Numbered from the stretch's first letter, positions 16,839 to 26,077 are shown. The stretch: DNA of 64,000 nucleotides from Novosphingobium sp. EMRT-2 (GCF_005145025.1 NZ_CP039697.1:310001-374000); one strand, 5' to 3'. The notes: generated by a model not told the origin, from the letters alone. A program made the numbers and translations.

Positions 16839-18061
16839 ACAGCAGAGAGAACGCCTGCTTCCGTCAATGCGCGGATTGCGTGGTTGTCGAAGTTCCACTG
16901 CTCGAGCGCCGCAACTCCGCCTTCTCCCGCCAGCGCCGGCATGGACCGCATGGCGCCCGGCGTGCGCGAAAGGCGCGGGGCGGGCGCGGGCTGGCGTGCA
17001 TCGGGCGGGCCAACATGCACGCCGCGGGCAAGGTTCGCCGGATGGGTCAGTGCTTCCTGCGGCGAAAGCACGGGCGTGACGCAGGCATCGATGCCTTCGA
17101 AAACGCGCGTCCATTCCGCTTGCGTGCGCGTGCGAAAAATCGCCGCGATACGCGCGGCGCGCGCTTCCCAGTGGGCGGGATTCAGGTGATCGGCGAACTC
17201 GGCCGGATCGAGCCCGAGCGCCTGCACGAACAAGGCGTGGAACTGCGGCTCCAGCGCGCCGACCGCCATGTGGCGTCCATCGGCAGTCTCGTAGCAACGG
17301 TAGAAATAGGCGCTTCCATCAAGCAGATTGCCACCGCGCCCTTCACGCCAGATGCCCATGCGGGTCCAGGCGAAGACCTGGGTCATCAACAGCGACGCGC
17401 CATCGATCATCGCCGCATCGATCACCTGCCCCTTGCCGCTGGTCGACCGCTCGACCAGCGCGGCGAGGATGCCCGCGACAAGCACCATGCCGCCGCCGCC
17501 GAAGTTCGCCGCGAAATTGAGCGGCGGCGGCGGGGGGCGATCCGGCGGCCCGATCAGTTCAAGGCCGCCGGTCAGCGCCAGATAGTTGATATCGTGCCCG
17601 GCCGTGTGCGCCAGCGGTCCGGTCTGCCCCCACCCCGTCATGCGTGCATAGATCAGGCGCGGGTTGAGCGCGCAGAGCGCGTCAGGGCCGAGCCCGAGCC
17701 GTTCCATCGCGCCGGGCCGGAAGCCTTCGATCAGCACGTCCGCCCGGGAAGCAAGGTCGCGCGCCAGCGCCAGGCCTTGCGCGCTCTTGAGATCGAGCCC
17801 GATGGTATGGCGGCTGCGGTTGAGGTAGTTGTGGCGCTCGTCCCCGCCGGCGGCCGACACGTGGCCGATCCGCTCCACGCGCAACACGTCCGCCCCGAAA
17901 TCGGCAAGCAGCATCGCACTGAACGGCGTCGGCCCCAGCCCGGCAAATTCCAGCACGCGAATTCCGGCAAGCGGCCCCCGTGGCGGTCCGGCATGTGACA
18001 CACCGTTGCGCTCCGTCCCCTCGGCGTTGTCTTTCAAGGGCACGGTGCCGGCATTATCCAT
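16835..18061 (-). CDS. CaiB/BaiF family protein, AMACR-like, catalytic Asp replaced by Asn
   Basis: A 408-aa class III CoA-transferase/alpha-methylacyl-CoA racemase homologue, closest by motif to racemases (AGHDINYLALTGGLELIG; GKGQVIDAAMIDGASLL; DACVTPVLSPQEAL). His156, equivalent to the racemase base His126, is kept. The residue 30 positions on, which is the catalytic Asp of both racemases and CoA-transferases in the usual GDFGGG motif, is Asn186 here (AANFGGGGM; codon AAC). A PPPPP stretch sits just before it. An unusually long N-terminus (about 28 aa) precedes the family start. It could be inactive, could bind CoA esters without catalysis, or could have a changed activity. Confidence 0.85.
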   Translation of the reverse strand: MDNAGTVPLKDNAEGTERNGVSHAGPPRGPLAGIRVLEFAGLGPTPFSAMLLADFGADVLRVERIGHVSAAGGDERHNYLNRSRHTIGLDLKSAQGLALARDLASRADVLIEGFRPGAMERLGLGPDALCALNPRLIYARMTGWGQTGPLAHTAGHDINYLALTGGLELIGPPDRPPPPPLNFAANFGGGGMVLVAGILAALVERSTSGKGQVIDAAMIDGASLLMTQVFAWTRMGIWREGRGGNLLDGSAYFYRCYETADGRHMAVGALEPQFHALFVQALGLDPAEFADHLNPAHWEARAARIAAIFRTRTQAEWTRVFEGIDACVTPVLSPQEALTHPANLARGVHVGPPDARQPAPAPRLSRTPGAMRSMPALAGEGGVAALEQWNFDNHAIRALTEAGVLSAV

Positions 18062-18151
18062 CTGCTCTTCTTCCCCTGTTGCGCCACGGCAAGGACGCCC
18101 TACGCCTTGTCAGGCCACTATCTTTGCACAATCCTTATCATAGGTCGAAAA

Positions 18152-18166
18152 ATATACTAGCGGGTA
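18152..18166. promoter_or_regulatory. ATATAC-N3-CGGGTA element upstream of alcohol dehydrogenase
   Basis: ATATACTAGCGGGTA matches 12 of 15 positions of the element at 13591-13605, differing only in the three middle bases. It lies 71 bp before the GTG of the dehydrogenase gene, in a small AT-rich patch between two divergent genes. Confidence 0.4.
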
Positions 18167-18237
18167 ATGCCTTCCCGTGGCACTCTATGCGCAAGCGCCG
18201 GCCAAAGGGCGGACAGGCGCGCAGAAAGGAGAAAGCC

Positions 18238-19416
18238 GTGGGCAGCGTCAGAGCCAGTGAAATGACGTTTACCGAAACCGAACGGATCACGATGGGCACC
18301 CCCGCCCGCGAGGCGATCCGCGACCAGGCGGAGAAAATGGGCGCGCGTCGCGTCTTCATTCTGGCGTCCGAGACCCTGCGCACGAAGACGGAAGAGATTG
18401 CCGCGATCGAGCGTGCGCTTGGCGATCGCCATGCCGCCACGTTCAGCGGCATCGCGCCGCATGCTCCGCGTTCGGACGTGTTGCGCGCCGCCGATGCGGC
18501 GCGGGCGGACGGCGCGGACCTGATCGTTTCGGTCGGCGGCGGTTCCGTCACGGACAGCGCCAAGATCATCGCGCTGCTGCTCAAGCACGATGTGCGCAGC
18601 GTCGAAGCGTTCGAGCCGCTGCACGTCTATGTCGACGATGGTGGCAATGTCATCAATCCCCTGACCGTCGGTCCCGACGTGCGCGTCATCTGCGTGCCAA
18701 CGACACTGTCCGGCGGCGAATTCAATGCGCTCTCCGGCGCCACGGACGAGGCGATCCAGCACAAGCAGGGCTACGAACATCGCAACATGGCGCCGGTGAT
18801 GGTCGTGCTTGACCCGGCCCTGACCGTCTATACCCCCGAATGGCTGTGGCTCTCCACCGGCGTGCGCGCGGTCGACCACGCGGTCGAAACGCTGGCCTCG
18901 CATCTTTCCAACGATTTCGCCGACGGGCTGGCCGATAGTGCGCTGCGCCTGCTGGTCGAGGGGCTGAGCCGCGCCAAGGCGAACCCGCAGGACATGGAAG
19001 CGCGGCTGAAATGCCAGATCGGCGCGTGGCAATCGATGATCTCGATCATCGGTGGCGTGCCCATGGGAGCCAGCCATGCCATCGGCCATATTCTGGGTGG
19101 GACGTGCGACGTTCCCCACGGCTACACGTCCTGCGTGATGTCGCCCTATGTGCTGGCCTGGAACGCCGAGCACGATGCCAGCCGGCAGGGCCGCATCCTG
19201 CAGTGCCTGGGCAACACCCATGGCACGGCGTCCGAAGCGCTGGATGCGTTTATCCGCAGCCTGGGGATGCCGCGCACCCTGGCGGAAGTGGGCGTGGGCG
19301 AAGACCGTTTCCAGCAGGTAGCGGAATATACCATGCTTGATATATGGGGGAGAACCAATCCGCGGCCGGTGCGTTCGCCCGCCGATATCCTGGAAATTCT
19401 GAGAAAGGCCGCATGA
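18238..19416 (+). CDS. Iron-containing alcohol dehydrogenase family protein (maleylacetate-reductase-like)
   Basis: About 392 aa. The GTG start is chosen because AAGGAGAA lies five bases upstream. It has the NAD-binding SVGGGSVTDSAK (residues 98-109), VPTTLSGGEF, and the metal region. Three metal-site histidines are present (His214, His280, His294, spaced as in FucO), but the usual Asp four residues before the first His is Arg210 (GVRAVDHAVE). Maleylacetate reductases, the nearest group, also depart at this site, so metal-independent catalysis is possible. It overlaps the TetR gene by 4 bp and heads a plus-strand run TetR, CoA ligase, BVMO, P450. Confidence 0.82.
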   Translation: MGSVRASEMTFTETERITMGTPAREAIRDQAEKMGARRVFILASETLRTKTEEIAAIERALGDRHAATFSGIAPHAPRSDVLRAADAARADGADLIVSVGGGSVTDSAKIIALLLKHDVRSVEAFEPLHVYVDDGGNVINPLTVGPDVRVICVPTTLSGGEFNALSGATDEAIQHKQGYEHRNMAPVMVVLDPALTVYTPEWLWLSTGVRAVDHAVETLASHLSNDFADGLADSALRLLVEGLSRAKANPQDMEARLKCQIGAWQSMISIIGGVPMGASHAIGHILGGTCDVPHGYTSCVMSPYVLAWNAEHDASRQGRILQCLGNTHGTASEALDAFIRSLGMPRTLAEVGVGEDRFQQVAEYTMLDIWGRTNPRPVRSPADILEILRKAA

Positions 19417-20063
19417 CCAAGTCCAGCACTGCCGCCAAGCCGCGCCAACGCAGCACCGCCGCGCCCACCGGGCGCGAGATCAGAACCGGTGTGGTCGCGT
19501 TCAAGCAGGCCCGTATTCTCGAAGAGGCCGCCGCGCTGTTCTTCGAAAAGGGATACGAGGCGGCAACGCTGGAAATGCTCGCTGACCGGCTGAGCGCGAC
19601 CAAGCCGTTTCTCTACACCTACTTCAAGGGCAAGGCCGCGATCCTGTGCGCCATCTGCGAACTCGGGGTTACCGAATCGCTCGCCGCCCTGGACAGGATC
19701 GCGGAAACGGAACGGACGTCGATAGACCTGCTCAAGGCCTCGCTGCGCGAAGTGGCGAAGATCATCATCGACCGCAACGAATATCTCGTTGTGTACCAGC
19801 GCGAGATGATGAACCTTGACCGGACGGACGCACAGCGCATCCTGCGCCTGCGCCACGAATTCGACCTGCGCATCGGCAAGATGATCGAGGATTGCGTGCG
19901 CGACGGGTACATCACCGTGCCCGACGCGCCGGCGATGTCGATCTGGATCGGCGGGCTGCTCAGCTGGATTACCTATTGCTACCGCCCGGGCAGCAGTCGG
20001 TCTGGCGATGCAGTGGCGGATCAGGCCATGAAGGCCTGCCTGCGGCTGATCGGCCTCGATTGA
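19413..20063 (+). CDS. TetR-family transcriptional regulator
   Basis: A 216-aa protein. An N-terminal TetR helix-turn-helix (FKQARILEEAAALFFEKGYEAATLEMLADRLSATKPFLYTYF) is preceded by a basic tail (TKSSTAAKPRQR). The C-terminal part has the TetR_C_33/AcrR-like pattern (RNEYLVVYQREMMNL). Its ATG overlaps the dehydrogenase stop (ATGA), so it is expressed with the genes it probably regulates. Candidate operators are the dyads at 18155 and 21766. The ligand is likely an acyl-CoA or aromatic intermediate of the cluster. Confidence 0.88.
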   Translation: MTKSSTAAKPRQRSTAAPTGREIRTGVVAFKQARILEEAAALFFEKGYEAATLEMLADRLSATKPFLYTYFKGKAAILCAICELGVTESLAALDRIAETERTSIDLLKASLREVAKIIIDRNEYLVVYQREMMNLDRTDAQRILRLRHEFDLRIGKMIEDCVRDGYITVPDAPAMSIWIGGLLSWITYCYRPGSSRSGDAVADQAMKACLRLIGLD

Positions 20064-20106
20064 CCGCTGTCCTCAGACGCCCGCCAGCCGGGCGCGGAGA
20101 GGACCG

Positions 20107-21741
20107 ATGACCGATACCAACCCGAAGACCGCGCGCGATTTCACCGACCCGCGCATCCCCAACCGCGACGAATGCGTGCTGCGCTATCTCGTCGACCGCT
20201 GGGCCAGCGAACGCGCGGACAAGGTCCACGTCGTCTGGGAAGACGGCGAGGAATGGACCTTTGCCGAAGTGCGCCGCCGCACCATCGCAAAAGCCGCCGG
20301 CCTGGAAAGGCTGGGCGTGCGGCAAGGCGATTTCGTGGCGGTCTGGCTGCCCAACGGGCGTGATGCGCTGCTGGCGTTCTATGCGATCAACTACCTTGGT
20401 GCGGTGTTCGTGCCGTTCAACACCGCCTACCGCGGCAACCTGCTCGCCCACGTCGTCGCGAATTCCGGGGCGGATCTGATCATCGCCCATCCCGATCTCG
20501 TGGGCCGGCTTGGCGAAATCGACCGCGCCGCCCTGCGCCAGCTGGTGCTGACGACGCAGGGCGAAGCGCCCGACGTCGGGCTGGACGTGACGCGCTTCGA
20601 TGATCTTGATGGCGATGCCGTGTCCGCGCTCGAACGGCCGATCCAGCCCTGGGACATCCAGTCGATCATCTATACCTCGGGCACCACAGGGCCATCGAAG
20701 GGCGTGCTGTCATCGTACCTGCACATGTTCTCCAACGCCGGCCCCGAATCCTGGCCGATGGTGGGTGAGGACGACCGCTACATGTGCGTGGCGCCGATAT
20801 TCCATATCGGCGGCATGGGGCCGCCGTTCGTGATGCTGGCGCGCGGCGCCTCTGTGGCCATGGTCGAAAGCTTTTCGACCGACCGCTTCTGGGAAATCGC
20901 CGCACGCACGCGGGCCACGGTCGTCTTCCTGCTGGGCGTGATGGCCACGTTCCTGATGAAGCGCCCGCCCTCACCCGAGGATCGCAACCACACCGTGCGC
21001 AAGGCCTTCATGGTCCCACTTACCGACGATGCGCCCGCCTTCACCGAGCGCTTCGGCATCGACATCTACACCATCTTCAACATGACCGAGATTTCCTCTC
21101 CGATCGTGTCCGAGGCCAACCCGGTGAAGCGCGGCACCTGCGGCCGCGCGCGACCGGGCGTGGAAGTGCGGCTGGTCGACGCCAACGATTGCGAAGTGCC
21201 GGTGGGCGAAATCGGCGAGATGCTGGTGCGCACGGACCGTCCGTGGGGCATGAACAGCGGATACAACCGCAACCCGGAAGCCACCGCCAAGGCATGGGCC
21301 AACGGCTGGTTCCACACGGGCGACGCCTTCCGCCGCGACGAGGACGGCTACTTCTACTTCGTCGACCGCGTGAAGGACGCGATCCGTCGGCGCGGCGAGA
21401 ACATCTCCTCGTTCGAGGTCGAAGTGGAAGTCTGCGCCCACCCCGCCGTGCGCGAGGCGGCGGCGATCGCCGTGCCCAGCGAATTCTCCGAGGACGAGGT
21501 CATGGTCATCGTTGCGCCGGTGCCGGGGCAGACGATCGACGTTCCCGAACTCGCCCGCTTCCTGATCGAACGGATGCCCTATTTCATGGTGCCCCGTTAC
21601 ATCCGCGTGCTGGACGAGCTGCCCAAGACGCCTTCGGCCAAGGTGCTGAAAGGGGATCTGCGCGCGCAGGGCATCACCGGCGACACCTGGGATCGGGAAA
21701 AGGCCGGAATGCGCGTGCGGCGGGAGAGCTTCGCGGGCTAG
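20107..21741 (+). CDS. ATP-dependent acyl/aryl-CoA ligase
   Basis: A 544-aa ANL-superfamily enzyme that adenylates a carboxylate and transfers it to CoA. The P-loop is IIYTSGTTGPSKGV (near residue 180), and the hinge region is GWFHTGDAFRRDEDGYFYFVDRVKDAIRRRGENIS. The C-terminal lysine is in PKTPSAKVLKGDL. The whole pattern resembles crotonobetaine/carnitine-CoA ligases (CaiC) and related sphingomonad ligases. It follows TetR by 43 bp. A CoA ligase close to a CaiB/BaiF protein suggests that the pathway includes CoA thioesters. The substrate is unknown. Confidence 0.9.
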   Translation: MTDTNPKTARDFTDPRIPNRDECVLRYLVDRWASERADKVHVVWEDGEEWTFAEVRRRTIAKAAGLERLGVRQGDFVAVWLPNGRDALLAFYAINYLGAVFVPFNTAYRGNLLAHVVANSGADLIIAHPDLVGRLGEIDRAALRQLVLTTQGEAPDVGLDVTRFDDLDGDAVSALERPIQPWDIQSIIYTSGTTGPSKGVLSSYLHMFSNAGPESWPMVGEDDRYMCVAPIFHIGGMGPPFVMLARGASVAMVESFSTDRFWEIAARTRATVVFLLGVMATFLMKRPPSPEDRNHTVRKAFMVPLTDDAPAFTERFGIDIYTIFNMTEISSPIVSEANPVKRGTCGRARPGVEVRLVDANDCEVPVGEIGEMLVRTDRPWGMNSGYNRNPEATAKAWANGWFHTGDAFRRDEDGYFYFVDRVKDAIRRRGENISSFEVEVEVCAHPAVREAAAIAVPSEFSEDEVMVIVAPVPGQTIDVPELARFLIERMPYFMVPRYIRVLDELPKTPSAKVLKGDLRAQGITGDTWDREKAGMRVRRESFAG

Positions 21742-21754
21742 TACGCGTCCGCGA

Positions 21755-21783
21755 TTGACTCCTGATACTCATGAGTAGATATT
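21755..21783 (+). promoter_or_regulatory. Promoter with embedded operator palindrome upstream of BVMO
   Basis: TTGACT (21755-21760) and GATATT (21778-21783) are spaced 17 bp apart. The spacer and the start of the -10 hold the perfect 12-bp palindrome TACTCATGAGTA (21766-21777). An operator between the boxes implies repression, for example by the TetR protein two genes upstream. The sequence AGGTATGAAG at 21793-21802 is repeated at 27791-27800. Confidence 0.5.
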
Positions 21784-21834
21784 TCTTATTTAAGGTATGA
21801 AGCTTGCCCGAACGCGCGGCCAACGAGGATTGCC

Positions 21835-23787
21835 ATGACCGCTCCGAAGATCACCGACCGCCCCTTTGCCGCCGACGCGATCGACCGCGCGCTGCTGCGG
21901 CAGGGCGTGGATGAGGCCAATATCCCCGCCCTGCTCATGGTGCTGGTCCAGCTGACCGGCGACCGGCGCTATCTCGAACCGCCCTATGCGCCGCGCCGGG
22001 GGAAGGGGCTGGACGACAACGATAGCGGCGGTCTGCCCGAGGACATCCAGAACGAGATTCGCGAAGCCGCGTGGCAAGCGATCGATGCATGGATCGAGGG
22101 GCAGGAACCCGCGCTACCAAGGCCCGCCAATGCCGATCTCGCCGCGATGCTGGCGGTCGCCATGACCGAGGCCGTGCCGCCCGAATATGGCGACATCGTC
22201 GCCGCGACGATGCACCTCGATCCCGCGCCGGAACCTGCACGCCCGGCAAAGCCGCTCACGGCGATCATCATCGGCGCGGGCATTTCGGGCATGGTCGCCG
22301 CGGTGCGCCTGCGCGAAATGGGCATCGCGCACACGATCTTCGAAAAGAATACGGAATTTGGCGGCACCTGGTGGGAAAACCGCTATCCCGGCTGCGGCGT
22401 CGATACGCCGAACCTGACCTACACCTTCTCGTTCCGCCCCAACGACTGGTCGGCCTTCTTCCCCCTGCGCGACGAGATCGAGAACTACCTGCTCGAAACC
22501 GCGCGCGAGACGGGCCTCTATGATCGCGTCCGCTTCGGCACCACGGTGGAGCGGGCCGAATGGCTGGCGGACCGGAACCAGTGGCAGGTCACCGTCCGCA
22601 CCGGGGACGGCCAGCAGGAAATCCACCACGCCGATATCGTGATGAGCGCGGTTGGCATTCTCAACATGCCGGTCGTGCCCGACATCAAGGGCCTTTCGGG
22701 CTTTGCGGGCCGGATCGTGCACACCAGCGACTGGCCGCAGGATATCGACCTGAAGGGCAAGCGCGTGGCTGTCGTCGGCAATGGCGCCTCGGCGATGCAG
22801 GTGGTGCCGGCGATTGCCGACGAGGTTGCCGAGCTAACCCTGTTCGCGCGCTCCAAACAATGGGCCGCGCCTTTCCCGCAGTTCCGCAAGCCCGTGCCGA
22901 CCGGCGTGCGCTATCTGATGCAGGTGGTGCCGCTGTACCGCGCGTGGGTGGAACAACGCCTGTCGTGGACGTTCAACGACCGCGTGCACGGCACGCTGTT
23001 CCGCGATCCCGACTGGGCCGAACCGGCGCGCGCCGTCAACGCGATCAACGACGGCCACCGCGAGTTCTTTACCCGCTACGTGCGCGAGGAACTGGGCGAA
23101 CGGCAGGACCTTCTCCCGCTGGTGCTTCCCGACTATCCCCCGTTCGCCAAGCGGATGCTGCTCGACAATGGGTGGTATCGCACGCTGCGCAAGCCGCACG
23201 TGCGGCTTGTTCCCCAGCGCCTTGCGGAAGTGCGCGGCTCCACGCTGATCGCGCAGGATGGCGAGGCGTTCGAGGCGGACGTGCTGATCCTGGCCACGGG
23301 CTTCCAGGCGGCCAACGTGCTCGGCTCCTATGACGTGATCGGGCGAGAAGGGCGCGTGCTGCGCGATTTCTGGGAGGGCGACAACGCCGCTGCCTATCTC
23401 GGCACGCTGGTTCCGGGCTTTCCCAACTTCTTCATCCTCCTTGGCCCCAACGTCGGTTCGGGCCACGGCGGCAGCATGATCCGCAACATCGAAAACCAGG
23501 CGCACTACGCCACGCGCGTGATCGAGGCGCTGGTCCGATCGGGCGCGGACGCGGTCGAGGTGCGCGAGGACGTCTATGGCGACTACAAGGCCCGGATCGA
23601 CGCCGCGCACGAAAAGCTGGTGTGGACCCATCCCGGTGCAACCAACTGGTATCGCAATTCGCGCGGGCGGGTGATCGCCATCACGCCATGGCGCAACGAT
23701 GCCTTCTGGCGGATGACGCGCGAGGCGAAGGCAGAAGACCTGAGATTCACCGGAACGCCCACGGACAAGGCCGAACAGGCCGCCTGA
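21835..23787 (+). CDS. Type I Baeyer-Villiger monooxygenase (4-hydroxyacetophenone monooxygenase-like)
   Basis: A 650-aa flavoprotein with all three BVMO landmarks: FAD motif GAGISG (147-152), fingerprint FAGRIVHTSDWP (290-301, exact FxGxxxHxxxWP) and NADPH motif VVGNGASAMQ (from 313). About 140 residues precede the FAD domain, an extension known in 4-hydroxyacetophenone monooxygenase (about 640 aa) and absent from cyclohexanone-type enzymes. The enzyme inserts oxygen next to a ketone to give an ester. The P450 gene follows after 47 bp. An aryl-ketone or terpenoid-ketone substrate is likely but not shown. Confidence 0.9.
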   Translation: MTAPKITDRPFAADAIDRALLRQGVDEANIPALLMVLVQLTGDRRYLEPPYAPRRGKGLDDNDSGGLPEDIQNEIREAAWQAIDAWIEGQEPALPRPANADLAAMLAVAMTEAVPPEYGDIVAATMHLDPAPEPARPAKPLTAIIIGAGISGMVAAVRLREMGIAHTIFEKNTEFGGTWWENRYPGCGVDTPNLTYTFSFRPNDWSAFFPLRDEIENYLLETARETGLYDRVRFGTTVERAEWLADRNQWQVTVRTGDGQQEIHHADIVMSAVGILNMPVVPDIKGLSGFAGRIVHTSDWPQDIDLKGKRVAVVGNGASAMQVVPAIADEVAELTLFARSKQWAAPFPQFRKPVPTGVRYLMQVVPLYRAWVEQRLSWTFNDRVHGTLFRDPDWAEPARAVNAINDGHREFFTRYVREELGERQDLLPLVLPDYPPFAKRMLLDNGWYRTLRKPHVRLVPQRLAEVRGSTLIAQDGEAFEADVLILATGFQAANVLGSYDVIGREGRVLRDFWEGDNAAAYLGTLVPGFPNFFILLGPNVGSGHGGSMIRNIENQAHYATRVIEALVRSGADAVEVREDVYGDYKARIDAAHEKLVWTHPGATNWYRNSRGRVIAITPWRNDAFWRMTREAKAEDLRFTGTPTDKAEQAA

Positions 23788-23834
23788 GGCGCGACGGGGT
23801 CAAACAACCGGGTTGGAAGGGGAGAGAGAACAGC

Positions 23835-25022
23835 ATGGACATCGATACCGCAGCGGCCATCCCTCCGCTTGATACTTCGGACCCGGCGCTGATCCCCGAT
23901 CCCTGGCCCACTTTCACCGCCTTGCGCGAACGCGATCCGTTTCACTGGTCCAAATATGGCTACTGGGTGGTCTCCCGGCACGAACACGTGCGCGATGTGC
24001 TGATGAACCGCAAGGATTTCGGCACCGGCGATTTCGCGGCAAACTTGCGCCTGTTCTACGGACCGGACTTCGACGTGCTGGCCAATCCCGCCTACCGCTG
24101 GTTGTCCGAAGTCTTCATCATGCAGGACCCGCCCCAGCACACGCGCATCCGCAATCTGGTGGTGGGTTCGCTGACCGCCAAGCGGGTTCGCGCGATGGAG
24201 CCACGCATCCGTGAAATCGCGCGGGAGCTGACGGATGGTTTCCAGGCGCGCGGCCACGCCGACCTGATTACCGAATTCGCCTACAAGTTCCCGGTCATGG
24301 TCATCTGCGACCTGATGGGTATCGATTACGAAGCGCCCGAAATGGCCGATCTGATCGCGGCCATCCCGGAAGCCTTCACGGTGTTCGAGGCGCGCATCCT
24401 GAGTCCCGCCGAACTGGCGCTCGCCAACCGCCGCATCCTGGAACTCGAAGCCTTCTTCGAGGCGCAATTCGCCGACCGCCTTGCCAACCCGCGCGATGAC
24501 CTGTTGACCGCGCTGGCCCGCACCGGGCAGGAGCCGGACGGGCTTTCGGTGCACGAGGCGATCACTGTTACCATTGGCCTGTTCGGGGCGGGCTTCGAAA
24601 CCACCGCCAACATCATCGGCAATGGCCTTCACGCCCTGCACGCCCATCCGGAACAGTGGGCCAGGCTGGTTGCTGACCCCGCCGGCATGGCATCGGGCGC
24701 GTGCGAGGAAGCGCTGCGCCACCAAAGCTCGCTCATCGCCACCTACCGCACCGCGCTGGCCGACACCACGATCGGCGACCACCCGGTCCGCGCCGGGCAA
24801 CGGGTGCTGACCTTGATCGGCGCAGCCAACCGTGATCCGCGCAAGTTCGCCGATCCCGATGCCTTCGACATCGCGCGCGGGGATGCTGGTCACCTGACCT
24901 TCGGCGGCGGCATCCACTTCTGCGTCGGCGCCGAACTGGCCCGGATCGAGGCGCGGGTCGCTTTCGAACACCTCGCGCGCACGTTGCCGCACATGCGCGT
25001 GGATAGCGCGAATGCCCACTGA
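23835..25022 (+). CDS. Cytochrome P450
   Basis: A 395-aa soluble class I bacterial P450. The oxygen-binding I-helix GAGFETT is at 251-257, the ExxR pair is Glu292/Arg295 (EALR), and the heme loop FGGGIHFCVGAELAR has ligand Cys363. In the I-helix motif the usual acid-threonine pair is Glu-Thr. The ATG at 23835 follows GGGGAGAGAGAA, and earlier in-frame starts lie inside the BVMO gene. No dedicated ferredoxin is adjacent. The quinone-oxidoreductase-like gene follows after 59 bp. It probably hydroxylates the same compound that the BVMO oxidises. Confidence 0.92.
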   Translation: MDIDTAAAIPPLDTSDPALIPDPWPTFTALRERDPFHWSKYGYWVVSRHEHVRDVLMNRKDFGTGDFAANLRLFYGPDFDVLANPAYRWLSEVFIMQDPPQHTRIRNLVVGSLTAKRVRAMEPRIREIARELTDGFQARGHADLITEFAYKFPVMVICDLMGIDYEAPEMADLIAAIPEAFTVFEARILSPAELALANRRILELEAFFEAQFADRLANPRDDLLTALARTGQEPDGLSVHEAITVTIGLFGAGFETTANIIGNGLHALHAHPEQWARLVADPAGMASGACEEALRHQSSLIATYRTALADTTIGDHPVRAGQRVLTLIGAANRDPRKFADPDAFDIARGDAGHLTFGGGIHFCVGAELARIEARVAFEHLARTLPHMRVDSANAH

Positions 25023-25081
25023 CGCGAAAACTTCCTGTTTCGTGGCCTGACGTCGCTTAAGGGCACTTGGGATGCGCCCGC

Positions 25082-26065
25082 ATGAAGCGCGTCGCTGTCC
25101 ACCGTCTCGATGGTATCGATGCGCTCGTGCTGGATGAAGCGCCCGTGCCGCAGCCGGCAAGCGGGGAAGTGCGTCTGCGCGTCAACGCGGTGGGTCTGGG
25201 CTTCGTCGACGGACTGCTGATAGCCGGCCAGTACCAGTGGAAGCCGCCGCTGCCCTATGTTCCCGGCGGCGAGATCGCCGGTACGATCGATGCCGTCGGC
25301 GAAGGGGTGACCGGGTGGTCGGCGGGCCAGCGCGTCGTCGCCTGGCGGATGGGTGGCGGCCTTGCCGAATACTGCACGGTCCCGACCGGCGCCCTTGTTG
25401 CGGTGCCCGATCGCGTACCCCTCGAGACCGCCGCCGCAGTAGTGCTCGATTACGCCACAGCCGATTACGCCCTGAACGTGCGCGGCCGCCTGCAGCCCGG
25501 CGAGACGGTTTTCGTTCTCGGCGCGAACGGCGGCGTGGGCGGCGCGGCCATGCAAATCGCCCGGGCGAACGGAGCGATCCCGGTCGCCGGCGTTTCTGCT
25601 GGCCATCGACGGGACGCCGCCATGGCAAGGGGTGCGATGGCGACGGTCGATCTATCCGCGCCGGGCTGGCGGGATGAATTGCGGGCGGTGCTGAAAGGCA
25701 AGGCGCCGGACGTGGTAGTCGATCCCTTGGGTGGACCGCTGACCGAACCGGCCTTCCGCAGTCTGGCCAAGCGCGGACGCCATCTCGTCATCGGCTTTGC
25801 CGCTGGCGGGATTCCCGCGTTGCCCGTCAATCTGGCCCTGCTGAAGAATGCCGATCTGCTGGGCGTGGACATCCGCGATTTTGCCGAAAGCGAGCCGGAC
25901 CGCTTTGCCGAACGGGTCAAGACCCTTCTGGACCGGATCGCACGCGGCGAACTTGCCTCTCCGCCCGTCTGCAAACACGATTTCGCCGCATCAAAGGACG
26001 CCTTCCGCAGTCTTCAAAGGCGCGATCGGAGCGGTAAACCCGTTATTGCGCTGCAATCCGGTTAG
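25082..26065 (+). CDS. Zinc-independent MDR-family NADPH:quinone oxidoreductase-like
   Basis: A 327-aa medium-chain dehydrogenase/reductase. The N-terminal GroES-like part (PGGEIAGTIDAVGEGV) lacks the structural and catalytic zinc cysteines, and the NADPH loop is GANGGVGGAAMQIA near residue 145. The composition matches the QOR/'NADPH:quinone oxidoreductase' branch, which also contains enoyl reductases. The ATG at 25082 fits the family start MKRVAVHRLDG. It is the last gene of the plus-strand run and ends 12 bp from the converging Rieske gene. A role in reducing an alpha,beta-unsaturated intermediate is an inference. Confidence 0.87.
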   Translation: MKRVAVHRLDGIDALVLDEAPVPQPASGEVRLRVNAVGLGFVDGLLIAGQYQWKPPLPYVPGGEIAGTIDAVGEGVTGWSAGQRVVAWRMGGGLAEYCTVPTGALVAVPDRVPLETAAAVVLDYATADYALNVRGRLQPGETVFVLGANGGVGGAAMQIARANGAIPVAGVSAGHRRDAAMARGAMATVDLSAPGWRDELRAVLKGKAPDVVVDPLGGPLTEPAFRSLAKRGRHLVIGFAAGGIPALPVNLALLKNADLLGVDIRDFAESEPDRFAERVKTLLDRIARGELASPPVCKHDFAASKDAFRSLQRRDRSGKPVIALQSG

Positions 26066-26077
26066 GACACTGGCCCT

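Noticed and set aside
16835..18061. Assigning the CaiB/BaiF protein as the 3-oxoadipate CoA-transferase completing the cat pathway
   Set aside because: That enzyme is a two-subunit class I transferase (PcaIJ/CatIJ). This protein is class III-like and lacks its catalytic Asp.
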